Origin: Liolophura sinensis
Lineage: Eukaryota > Mollusca > Polyplacophora > Chitonida > Chitonidae
DNA length: 60,000 bases
Direction of reading: 5' to 3'
NCBI RefSeq assembly: GCF_032854445.1
Contig: NC_088295.1
Location: forward strand, 78,460,028-78,520,027
The translations under genes were made by a program, and so were the position numbers. A model generated the notes under the pieces. That model saw only the letters and a program-made list of their open reading frames with translations, made no database searches and was not told the DNA's origin. Shown here piece after piece: positions 33,411-45,000 of this stretch (positions are counted from its first letter, which is position 1; every line of letters starts with the position of its first letter).

Positions 33411-33535
33411 CTGTAAACGAGAAAGAGAATCCTTTCCCACCCACGCTGAAGCCAGGAGTTTCTCGGACACGGAAGGAAACGTACAAGGTGTTCCCAGTGG
33501 TGGTGAAAGGTTTGGGCAATCTCCTTCCATTTAAT
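33411..33535 (-). pseudogene. Orphan inverted copy of CUB1 second-half exon
   Basis: On the minus strand a 125-base open segment encodes RRLPKPFTTTGNTLYVSF and GGKGFSFSFT, with a CAG acceptor and a GTAAGG donor intact. It matches exon 3 of the CUB-Sushi gene (40670-40794, same length) at roughly 85% identity by eye. The tandem repeat just downstream in its own orientation also resembles the one after exon 3. No partner CUB half was found nearby on the minus strand. It could be an inverted duplication remnant or one exon of an unrecognised gene. Confidence 0.75.
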
Positions 33536-35987
33536 CTGTTTCGTGATATTAAGACTTATTTCTTTATTTTTCAACTAGTGCATACCAGAAAATATTTTAG
33601 GAAGAAATAGAGGGCAGTATAACAGCAAGTGCCTGACATTCGAACTCGCCAGTGAGTTGATCACAGGCTGTTCCGGCAATGAACTAGTGATATACATAAA
33701 CAATGAATTTAAAAAATTTATGTTTATAAAGGCCAAATCCGCAGTTCAAATTGTCCGAACCCTAAAAAGATTGTAAAAAGAATCAGTTACAAATCAAAAG
33801 ACTTAGAAAAATTAACCGTCAATTTAAAACAAAAGACAGCTGTTCCATATTTGACATAAGCTGATAAGCTGTTGTCAAATTGTCTGTGAGAATAAGAGTG
33901 TTGTATGCAATCGGATACACTACTGGTGAATCGGATTGCGACAGCGAATGAAATTGGTAATCACTGTTCTAATTTTGTCGAATACCCTAAATGAGAGACG
34001 TAGCAGAAGGAGTGGGCATATTATTAATGACGTATATTTCTTCGTATTTATCTCATCCTTAGATGAAGTTCAGTAATTGGACCAGTTCCCTGTTTTAACA
34101 ATATGGGGCCAGTAGACTACTGATGAACCGCGGTAGCTCAGCTTGCTGCTGTTTCATTGGCTGAGACATTATCAGTGCAGCGGCGCTAAATTCAAGTGTG
34201 AACTGCTAGGGAGAGTACAATCGCTTGAAAATTCTCCTATCAGAAGCATTACTGTGCTATAATACTACCTGTGCTAGGAGAGTGCGTCTCGTTTAGGCAG
34301 TGAGGCAAGCCTTTCTTGGTTTGACATAGGTGAAGGATATGTAAACACGATGGGCGACGCAAACATGACAACCGCATAAGTCTGATTGAGACGGTTGTTC
34401 CGTTCTCTTGTGGGGAATTATTTCGAAAGTGGGAGATTTCCCTTTCCCGTGGCCGATACAGCAATGCTATCCAATCATACCTCAAAAGTATCCACCTGTT
34501 TGGTTTGAAGGAAATTAAATTCTATGTTTCTTACCTTGTTAATGCACGGCAGACATGTTTTCATTTTAAGGACAAATTTTAGGTCACGTGTGGATGAATC
34601 CGATACCGGTCATTACTGGTAGCTGTACACTATACGGTTATGTCAGTGAGGGATTCCCGAGAGTCTTAATCCATAAATAATATATGGTTCCAACCATAGA
34701 ATTTTTTACCTGAATTTAATTGATTGGGAAGAAGCTACATCGTTTTCCAGGTTAGTATTTAATAGTCTTTCATCTAATATATACTTTACTTTAATGTTTT
34801 ATTTTCCTTTAATACTACCGGTATCAATTCTGGTTTTTATCCCCAGATTAACGGAATGGTACATTGTCTTCACACTCGGCGTCAATCCGCCTGTCCGTCC
34901 GTCCGTCCATTTCTTTGTAAACGCACTATCTGTTGTAGCCAGATCTACGTAACTTATTCCACATACACACTTATTTGTTAATAACGACGGGCTCGCAGAG
35001 TTTGTAAATCATTTAATACCCCTGGTGTGTGGCGGTGTGACACAGAATGAGCGGCTAGAGTTTGTGTACATTTGCTAATTGGATTACTATATAAAAATAC
35101 ACAATATCTTGTTCCGTACATATTTCAACGGTTGACTTGTTAAGCGATAGATTTTGGCTGGTGTCGTGTCAGTTTTTAGTGGAGTCTAAAAGCCGTATCC
35201 ACTCGCAACTGTCCTATGTATTTTCCCAGTTAATATGTACACTCTCTTTGTTGTAGTCTTGCATCATTTGGGGGAGGATTGTAATAGTACGATATTTAAA
35301 AGAGTTAAAGCTGATACCACATGTCTAAGCTGGTTTGCAAAGGACAAAAATATTAGTATGATTAAACGATATATCAATATTTAGCAAGAAATCAATAAAT
35401 ATTTACTTCAATGATCACTGCTTCGTCATAGTACTTTTGCTATTACAAATAAATTTATAAATGAAACTGATATATAATTATATTTCTACTTACAATACTA
35501 AATGACATACACATGCGATGTTTTAGTACTCTAGTACTGTTATATTCTGGCTGTGACATTCTTAAGTGAAGCCACTGCCTTGCCTTCTCACGGAAAAAAT
35601 AGGTGAAATATTTGACGCATGGGTGAGGACCTAATACGTGTCGTATTCCAGTGGGTTATCTGCGCCTAGTATGCTGTGGTCATGCCTCGGTCAATGCCCA
35701 CGCCTGCTGCTCTCTATACCAGTGCTGTGTAGTAAAGGCGAAGGTCTGTCCAGCGAACACCACCGCTTACTGGGGCGTGTACCTGTCACTGACAAAGGCT
35801 TAGGTAGGCCATATCGAACGCTGTGGTACATCAGCTGTAAATAGGTCGGCAGAGACAGATATTTCGCAACTGCTGGACGTTGGGGGGAAATGGCGGCACA
35901 CGGAGCTACCAATAACGGTGCCAGGGAGCGGTAACAAAGGGGTGCTGTTAGAACACAGGTGTTGCTGAGAGAACTCAGGTGCGCGCT

Positions 35988-36066
35988 ATGGCGACTGTAC
36001 GGACAGCCCGCCTCACCCCCGGCTCATCCACCTTGCTGATCACCCTGGCTGTGGCTGTCGGCTATG
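35988..36066 (+). CDS. Exon 1 of CUB-Sushi gene: signal peptide
   Basis: ATG at 35988 opens a 26-residue leader with two Arg (MATVRTARLTPGSS) followed by a hydrophobic core (TLLITLAVAVG). It ends in phase 1 at a GTGAGT donor (36067-36072). The phase matches the CUB1 acceptor 3.5 kb downstream. This is a convincing secretory signal exon; the sequence before it is GC-rich and fits a 5' leader. Confidence 0.82.
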
Positions 36067-39000
36067 GTGAGTGTGTACGCTTTAGGCTCAGGTAATAACA
36101 GTGAAGATGTAAAATTAGGTGTGCGGTAGCGATGGTGACAACTCTAACCACACCCTCACAACTACTAGTGAGAGACCAGAGTAAGACACCATTTGTTAAA
36201 AAAAAATATCCAGAAATAAGTGTCTATCTGAATACCAATTATTACAGAACTACAGCGTATATTCTAACCGGAAAGGAAGGTAACCCATTTACTTGCCATG
36301 ATAATCAATAACAGAAAATGGAAAAAAAGATGAAAAGAAGCAGATGTGTATTTTTATTTATTTATGATATACAAGAAAGGATGCAGCATTGTGGATTATA
36401 TGGTGATGGTATATTGTATGGGTGAAAGTGTTTGAAATACATATGCAATTTAAAATATTACACCCAATACCGGTATACCGTATTTGTTTGGGTTACATGT
36501 AGTGTTAAATGTTCAATTGTTCTCTAATTTCCTTTAATGGCGCTTGAGATATTGGCTAAAGAAAGCTTATGGCCCAGTTAGGTATTTTATTCTGTTAGCA
36601 ATCTTCTCTCCAAAGGGGTATTTCTTTGTATTTATTTATTTATTGATTGGTGTTTTATGGCGTTAGACCAAACCTTAGCCTGACATTAGCAGGTCTTATT
36701 TCTGCCATAACACTAGTCTCTATATGAAGCAAGCAGGTCTATATAAAATGTACATGCAAGATGAAAGTTGACCTGAAAACTCGACATGTACTGTTGTCGT
36801 GGTTTCTATTCACCGAAGCCTTGAAAACCAGATCCCCAGCAGCACTAAGATCAATACGGCCTGAACGAGAGATCTAGTTACGAGTTTACTTAGGTAAACA
36901 TTAACAAAGTACAAGGCTTGTTTTTCACTCGGAGTATGTAGTATACACAGACCTAGTGGATGACAAAGGAATCAAGGGAATGCAGACGTGCTCAACGGTA
37001 TACATGGGATCATCAAATAACACTGGGCAGACTGTTTGATTAGAAATGTGGTTCCGGTTTATGCATTTAAAATATAAACACCTGAAAGGATTAAGCCCAG
37101 CGCACACGGAAAACATTTGTTGTCAAAATCGAGATTTCTTGATCCAAACATTAAAAAATCCTCGAAATTTACTCGTGTGCGGGTAAACACAACAAGATTT
37201 CATGAGTCTGGAACTTGATCCAAAGATTCAGCTTGTTTAAATTTGGGCAACAAAAAATCCAGAAACAAATGAGCTGGTCACAAAATTTTGCTCGTCTGCG
37301 AGCAGTATGGATTTTGTGAGGTCGTTGTCGTCTGCTTCAACCAATTAGAATCTATGGAAATGTCATATGAGTACATACAACATGGAAGTTGTAAGAACTT
37401 TTTATTGTCACGTGACCGTGAACGTATCATGTAACCGTCTTTCGCCGCTGAGATCTTCAAAAATGGACAACACACGTTGCTCATGTTCGGGTAACTGATA
37501 TTCCGAATCAGTTGACACCAGGATCTGAAAACCCGATTTTGCAAATGCTGTCCGTGTGCTCTTGACTTTATTAAGTTAGAATTTAGAACCTGTTCCTTAA
37601 ATTAAGCAAAACTGCAAATGATACCCTTATTGCATGAGTACGTCACGTGACTGATGTACATTGACATAATATACACCCTCTCCCTTCTCAGCCCCTCACC
37701 CTACTGCTGCCCAACTCCTTCTTGGGCTTTGGTGACAGGCAATAATGAGTGATTGATACTGCTGGTGTGACCCTGGCCTTTCATTATTTAAGACCCCTGC
37801 CCTTCTACCAAAATAATATACGGCTGTATTTCACGTGTGGGAATATTTGGAACATTAGTTGCTCCAGGCGCTTAGGTCCTAGAAAATTATGGAAGGGGAT
37901 ATCCGCCAAAACTGTATGTACCGGTATGTAACTTTAAACGTTGCAAGTTCTACACTGCTATGTAAGTCTGCAGCTTCTGCTATGTGTCTACCGACATTCG
38001 GCTAAGTGGCTACCGAAATGTGGGTATGGTATGTAATCTGAACATTGCAAATTGTGATGCCAAAGATTTGGCATTCTAACGAGAAAGCTTGTAAGAATGT
38101 TGGAATTTCAAGGGGGGAATTAGCGCCCCCCTGGTGTCATAACGGTGCATCACCACAGATGAGCGCTCGAGCTGCCCTCATCTGTGGCAATGACCCGTTA
38201 TGACAACAAGGCGCTTGTCAATGGTAAATTGAAATAACAACCGCTCCAGAGTCAGGAATTACGACTTTTCGTTTCAGCTGATTTCCCATGTTCGGACGTA
38301 GTTGTGTGCTCTTTTGTTTCTTACTTCATAAGAAATATTTTCTTTTGGTGAAAGGTAGGCTTTATGGTTTAAAATTTTATTGCCCTGAGACTATTTTTGG
38401 TATGTATTCTTGTGTTGGCTGTTGGCTACTGATGGAGTACTACTAACAGTTCGTGTTTAGAATATTTACGGTAAACATTGCCTGATTTTTCAGGGGTAAC
38501 TAACCCATTTTATTTGTAGCGCCGGAACTAGTATCGCCGTGTCGGAACTGGCTTCGCTGTAAGCGTTCGGATTATGCACATTTTACAAACATCTTACTCC
38601 ACATAGTAGACACAGATTTGGTATATTTGTCCTGTACAAATTTCACATCGGCTGAGGTATAAAAATAACATTCTGTATCCACCCTGGCTACGCTGAAATG
38701 ATTTAAGATAAGTGAGCGCACCGGAACTGGCGACGTTACAGTAGTAACTCATCCATGGTTGATGTCTTATTATCTTAACAACCACAACGACAACTGAAGA
38801 GTTTGCCGTAAAGTGGACTGTACTTCCAGGAATGGGAGCGATTATTATTTTTTCGTCTAGTTGATTACAGCGGCCCCTGTTGTCATAATGGCGTATCGAC
38901 GTGTATGTGGCTAACAGCGTTACTGGCACATGCGTCTCACCCATAACCAGAACTGCAATGGTGGAAACAAATGCACGCCATCGAAAGAAAAAACCTGCGG

Positions 39001-42000
39001 CATCACAATTTACTATGTTCAGATTACATACCTTACCCACATTTCGGTAGCCACTTAGCCGAATGTCGGTAGACACATAGCAGAAGCTGCAGACTTACAT
39101 GCCAGTGTAGAACTTACAGCGTTCAAAGTTAAACGCATACAGTTTTGGTGGATATCCCCTTCCATAGAAAACTGCATGATCGTCGTAGTAATAAGTGAAA
39201 TAATCCTCAGTACACCCTTAAATCCCAGTGAAACAATCAAGAAAGACAAGCTAAGACACGGACTGAAGCATTCCTCAAGTCTATTTTATATTGTATATGT
39301 CATTATTGTTTCTCTGATCGTCTATTGCAGGGCAAACTAATCCCATGGTGAGATCATGAGCTTACAGTTTTCATGCAAGTTTGGAACCAATTTCTGATAT
39401 GGACAGGACCCAAAGTCGGTGGTTCACGCCGATCACTCCCATTTCTTTCATTCATTAACCCGACCGCCGTCATATTAATGAAAGAACTTGAACATTGCGT
39501 TAAATAACAATGAAGTACATAAATTAACTTTCTGATATGATGGTTTCACAGGTATCGCCATAGAGAACTGTGACATGGACATCAGAAACCAGACTTCCGG
39601 CCTGGTTTCCTCCCCTAGCTACGGGGAAAGCTACTCATGGCTGCGCTCATTCCAATGCTTCTGGAGAGTAACAGTCAAAGATGACCACAGGATCAAAGTT
39701 GTCTTTCACAGTCCTTTTGATATTAACGACCTTGGATACGACTATCTATATATTTACGACGGGCCTGGAACGCAAAGAGAGTTATACAAGTAAGTGCATA
39801 TTATTTTACATTTATTTTGACTAAATTTCATTAGAAGATATATTCACTTGAATACAGCACATAAACGGAAATCCCATGGCATTTCTGCCAAAAAATATAC
39901 CCCGACAGATTAGATTTATTTCTGAGTCCCGCAACAATGTGATACACCGTCTCCTTAAGGCACTATTTATATTCTACAAGATTAGAACTGGAAGATATAA
40001 GTCACAAAATACAAAATTGCAAAAGAAAATTAATTTTGTTTATTCGATTCGAATAATGAAACTTGGATACAAATTAATTCTGTATATAGTATAGGAGGAA
40101 TATATAAACTATTGCATGGCCTTAAATAAGCCAGGGTAACTAAACTTCGGCAGGATGTTCTTCAGAAGAAAATCAGTCAACCTATACACAGGAAATGAGA
40201 TATAATACCCCGATTGGCTAAATTACAATAGGCTGAAGTAATTGTTCCTTAATTTTTGTGCAGTTCTAGCCCTAACATGATTTGCCATTATCTGTTCAAA
40301 ATGGTGTTTACAAGATAAAGTTACAGAATTTACCCAAAATTTTTGTCTAAAACGCAAGTCACAGATGTCAGCAACAGATGGCAGTGTCATATTCATGTGT
40401 TCCGTCAATCCTCCCTTGTACACTGACTATGTTAATGTAGTGTAAAATAGTGTCCAAGTTGTGAAAAATTTATGATTGTACTGGATGTAATTTTCGTTAT
40501 ATTTAGTACACGAAATAATACATGTTAGAAACCTGGGTTTCCTGAATGTCAGGTACTTGTCATGATGCTCTCATTTGTCTCTTCCTGTCCACTGTCATTA
40601 AAATATTAAAATATTCTTAGGTAGGCATTTTTTATGAAATAAATAAATAAATCTAATATCATCAACCAGGTTAAATGGAAGGCGTTTACCCGAACCTTTC
40701 ACCACTACTGGGAACTCCTTGTACGTTTTCTTTCGTGTCCAGCAAACCCCTGGCTTCAGTGCAGGTGGTAAAGGATTCTCTTTCTCATTTACAGGTAAGG
40801 CAGCTCAGGTGTAAATCCTCCAAATTTCCGGTAGAAACAAAGCACACCTTGATATCTCAGATATTTCATGGAATCTAATCATACTCTGTTATCACCGATA
40901 TTCAGTGATCTCAATGAGATTCCGTGTAAAGAAAGGACACCCCGATATCTCGGATATCCGTGGAATCTACCACACTCTGATCTCACAGATTTTGCAGAAA
41001 GAAAGCACACCATGATATCACTAAAATTCAGCATAGAATCCTAGCACATCCTGATATCGCTGAAAGTCCGTGAAATCAAAGACTTCAATATCACATACAA
41101 ACCATATGAAACTTCTAAATCTCTTTAATTTCCATGAAATTTAAGCACAGCCTGATATGACTGACATTTCGTGAGAATTAAACACACCCTTACATCATTC
41201 CGATGCGTCATTTCGAAGCATTCCTTTATATCAGATTCTGTGTAATCTAAGCACAAACTGATATCAAGGAGATTTCGTGTAATCTAAGCACACTCTAATA
41301 TTCCTGCGATTCTGTGGGACACATGATATCACCAAGATTCCCTTGAGTCCAAGCATACCTGGATATCACTGAGATTCCATGAACACCCCCTGACACCACA
41401 GAGATTCCGTAATATCTAGGCGCGCTCTGACATTACTAAGAGAGTAGTACTTAAAGGAGAAGAAAATTTAAAAACATCACACTATAGGCTGAAAAGAGCA
41501 CATTTTTTATATCTGGTGGTGCCTGTTGCATAATTTTGCGAGTTTTCTCGCCATACACGTAAAGCCTGAAAACGGCAAAGCTGGCATAAATTGTCCATCG
41601 TGTCCTCCATTTGTAACACCCTGTAATTTATGCTGGGGGTGTGTTGCCTCTCAGCCAGTGAGTCGTTAAAACTGCCGGCTTGTTCGTGTAAAGTCGGAAC
41701 CTACATCCAACATTCCGGTTCCTGATGGTCAAACGGAAAACGAAATGTACTGTTCGCTACCTTCTGGGAAGAAGAGTTCTACCGGAAATGTACAAACTGC
41801 ACTTCGGCGGTTTCCGCCGGCAATTCTCCTCCTAACATAGAAGACTTCAGGACTAGTTCTTTGGCAAAATGGAGTCGGCCACAGCGGATGTTGGCGCTGA
41901 ATTTATTTATAATTTATCAACTTGCGGTACATATTGGAATTTTTTTATGGCATGCACCTGCGAGGAAATGCATACTCAGTGGTATTTGATTGGTTTTTAA

Positions 42001-45000
42001 ATTTTCTTCTCCTTTAACATACAAAACACATAAGCATCTAAGACTGCTATGTCAGCAATGATAATGCTTTTCGAGAAATGCCTTTTATTCCAGTAATATA
42101 AAAAAATTTTGTAGTAAAATTGATAGAAAATTTGTTTCTCCCAAAACTAGTTGAAGTTGGAATAACTGTTCACTGTTAAGTAGTCAAATATATTGGTTCA
42201 AACAGCTTTTACACATATACACATTTTGCTTTTTCGATTTTGGCTAGAATACACAGGCCACGCAGAGATGCTACCGGAAGTAATGGAGGGCTTGATAACC
42301 AACCCTGGCTATCCTGCAAAATACCTACCAAATGAGGATATGGCCTGGGGCATATTGGTTCCTCAGGGACTGGACATACAGCTAAAATTCTCTAACTGGG
42401 GCCTGGTGAACGGGGATCATCTCTCTATCTATAAAGGAGACTCTGCAAATGACTCTAGTCTTGTTTGGAGGTATGTATTACTGGTGCTATACATATATAA
42501 AGGCGATTCTGGCATTGAGTTTAGTCTTATGCGGAGGTATATCATACTGGAATTCTCCATAAGTGAAAGGAACTCTTCCAGTGTGTCCAGCTTCGTATAT
42601 ATGTGTATGTCCTGATATGCGTCCTATGAGAACTTTCAGTCTATGAGAACGTTTGGTTTATGAGAACGCTCAGTTTATGAGAACGATCAACTTATCACAG
42701 GTGTCAGCGTATGAGGAACGGTCATGCAGCCGATGGAAATGGTCACTGTATGAGAGCGACCATCCCATGAGAACGATCGGTCCATGAGAGTGTTCAGGCT
42801 ATGATATCGTTTGCCGTTTGAAAACGGTCAGCCTATGAGAAAGACCATCGTGAAACCTAAAAACTGAGATAAACTCCATGTTAAGGTTTTACCCAAAGCC
42901 GAAGTTGTATTCTTAACGCGACAAGTATTTGTGTCACAAGCAATATTCTCAGCCTGTCTGCTGTATTTGTCAATTTATGAGCTTTTTCACCCTCAGCGAT
43001 ACACGTAAGTAGCAAGACCGAACTATACTCATTGATTTGATTTATTTATTTGATTGGTGTTTTACGCCGTACTCAAGAATATTTCACTTATACGATGGCG
43101 GCCAGCATTATGGTGGGTGGAAACTGGATACAGTCTGGGGGAAACCCACGACCATCCGCAGGCTGCTGGCAAACCTTCCCACGTACGGCCGGAGAGGAAG
43201 CCAGCATGAGCTGGACTTGAACTCACAGCGACCGCATTGGTGAGAGACTCCTGGGTCATTACACTGTGCTAGCGCGCTAACCAACTGAGCCACGCAGGCC
43301 CCTATACTCATTGAAAACAGTTGCCTGTTCTTATATGTCTTTCATGTTTAGTCAGTCTTGTGTTCTTTCGTGATTTCAGATTGACCAGAAAGAGTCAGGA
43401 TCACAGATATTCTCCGCCTTCAGAAACCACGGTTCCCAATATTTTCATCACAGGACACAAAGCGTATATAACCCTGGAGACTTTCCACAATGGCCGAGTT
43501 GCCATTCATTACAGAGGTGAGGAGCCCTGTAGTCATGGGAGTGAATACTGCTCTTAGCTGTTAGTTCCATCTTATATGGAAGAATGACGCTGTGTTGGTA
43601 AGTAATAGTCTCACCATGTCCATGGTTTTAACCGTCTTTTATGGTCGTTATATAGATTTTTAGAAAGCTATACATAGAAAACTCTGAAATAAATTGTAAG
43701 ATAGAGAATGCTACGTGTGAAGAACAATGACTTGTCTAACTGTGAGATGTGTATTACCTGTAGGTGTGCAAACGTCAGTGTGCCCCTCCATTCAGCGGCC
43801 AGATCATGGAAGCATTCAGTATTCCTCATCAGGCTCTGCTAACTCACAGGTGACCTTTAGCTGTGATGCCGGATACAAGCTTCTGGGACCCAAGACTCTA
43901 ATGTGTGTACCTGACGAGATCTCTCATACTACGCCGTATTGGGACGGGGAGATACCCGTATGCAAGGGTAAGCAGTCAATGGAAAGGCTTACGCAAGAAT
44001 AGTTGCTTGCTTGGATATAACACATAACTGGCAATTCGACTGGATATGGAACATTTTATGGTGAACCTTTCAGGGCAGATCGGTTTGGCGATAGGTTGCG
44101 AGACACCGATAGTTCAAATTTCCCATGATTCACCTGATTTAGATGAATACAAAGTCATCTTCAGCCAAGTTAAACAAAGAGAAAGTAAGAAGACCATGCA
44201 GGAATTATAAAATACAGTACATATTGGTAAGTTCATTCAGCGGTTACACCAGGCAGGTCACAAGTGGATGGTCTTGTCATCACCACCATGTACCACCTAT
44301 ATGTTTCTGTGTTGGGAGAGTAGACGCTTTTGATGAAGCTTCAAACTGGTTTGAATTACTGAGTCTTTAACCCTCAGCGATAGTGTGAAAATATAAAATA
44401 GTACATTTATTTTGATACAAAAACATTGTTGCAGTAAGATTTTCTTCTGTAGTAGATTGTTGGGTATAGTCTGATGAACATTCGTTCAGTCATTCATTTT
44501 CTCATTTTACCATTACTCTGTGTATTTGCTGATTCCTGCTGGTGTATAACTGATTTACTGTTATATTTAAACACGATATTTTGACTTTTAGCGGCCACCG
44601 ACTGTAGTTATAACATCAAAATCGAGGCTGGCTCAGGGGCTGTGAGCTCTCCCGGCTACCCAAACTCTTACCAGGCAGACACAGACTGTAGCTGGTATAT
44701 CTCTACTGACCCCAATTACCAGATAGAATTGACCTTCTCAATGCCGTTTGGATTAGCGTATAACCAGAGCATCCTTTACCTTTACGACGGCGGCAGTGAA
44801 AAGGCGACCAGACTCGCCAGGTATTTGCGTGCATATTCATGTATTAATCGAGAGATTCGCAAGGATTTGTATGGTATATTGCCAATATAACGTTAAGCCA
44901 GAGTCATACATTTTTTATTAATCTAGAGCAGTTCATCGTTCATTTATTAAAACGCATTTTTGTTCTTGAGAAACATGTGCTCGAATGTAACATCAGACGT

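Larger units (their letters stand above)
29034..35987. other. Intergenic region between the two divergent genes
   Basis: No open reading frame with domain content or paired splice sites was found here apart from the isolated CUB-like exon at 33411-33535. The region holds a SINE-B copy, a truncated SINE-A pair near 32.3-32.8 kb, a degenerate tandem repeat near 31.1-31.6 kb, a minisatellite near 33.0-33.35 kb, short (TTATA)n and (CCGT)n runs, and a degenerate tRNA-like segment near 34.13-34.23 kb. The promoters of both genes must lie within it; I saw no clear core promoter element. Confidence 0.6.

Noticed and set aside
34127-34230. Possible tRNA gene (CGCGGTAGCTCAGCTTGCTG)
   Set aside because: It is A-box-like, but the B box is degenerate and no cloverleaf closes; at best a decayed tRNA-derived repeat.
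38594-39076. 160-codon minus-strand open frame
   Set aside because: It starts inside an inverted-repeat arm within intron 1, shows no domain and has a low-complexity Val run; it is most likely chance.
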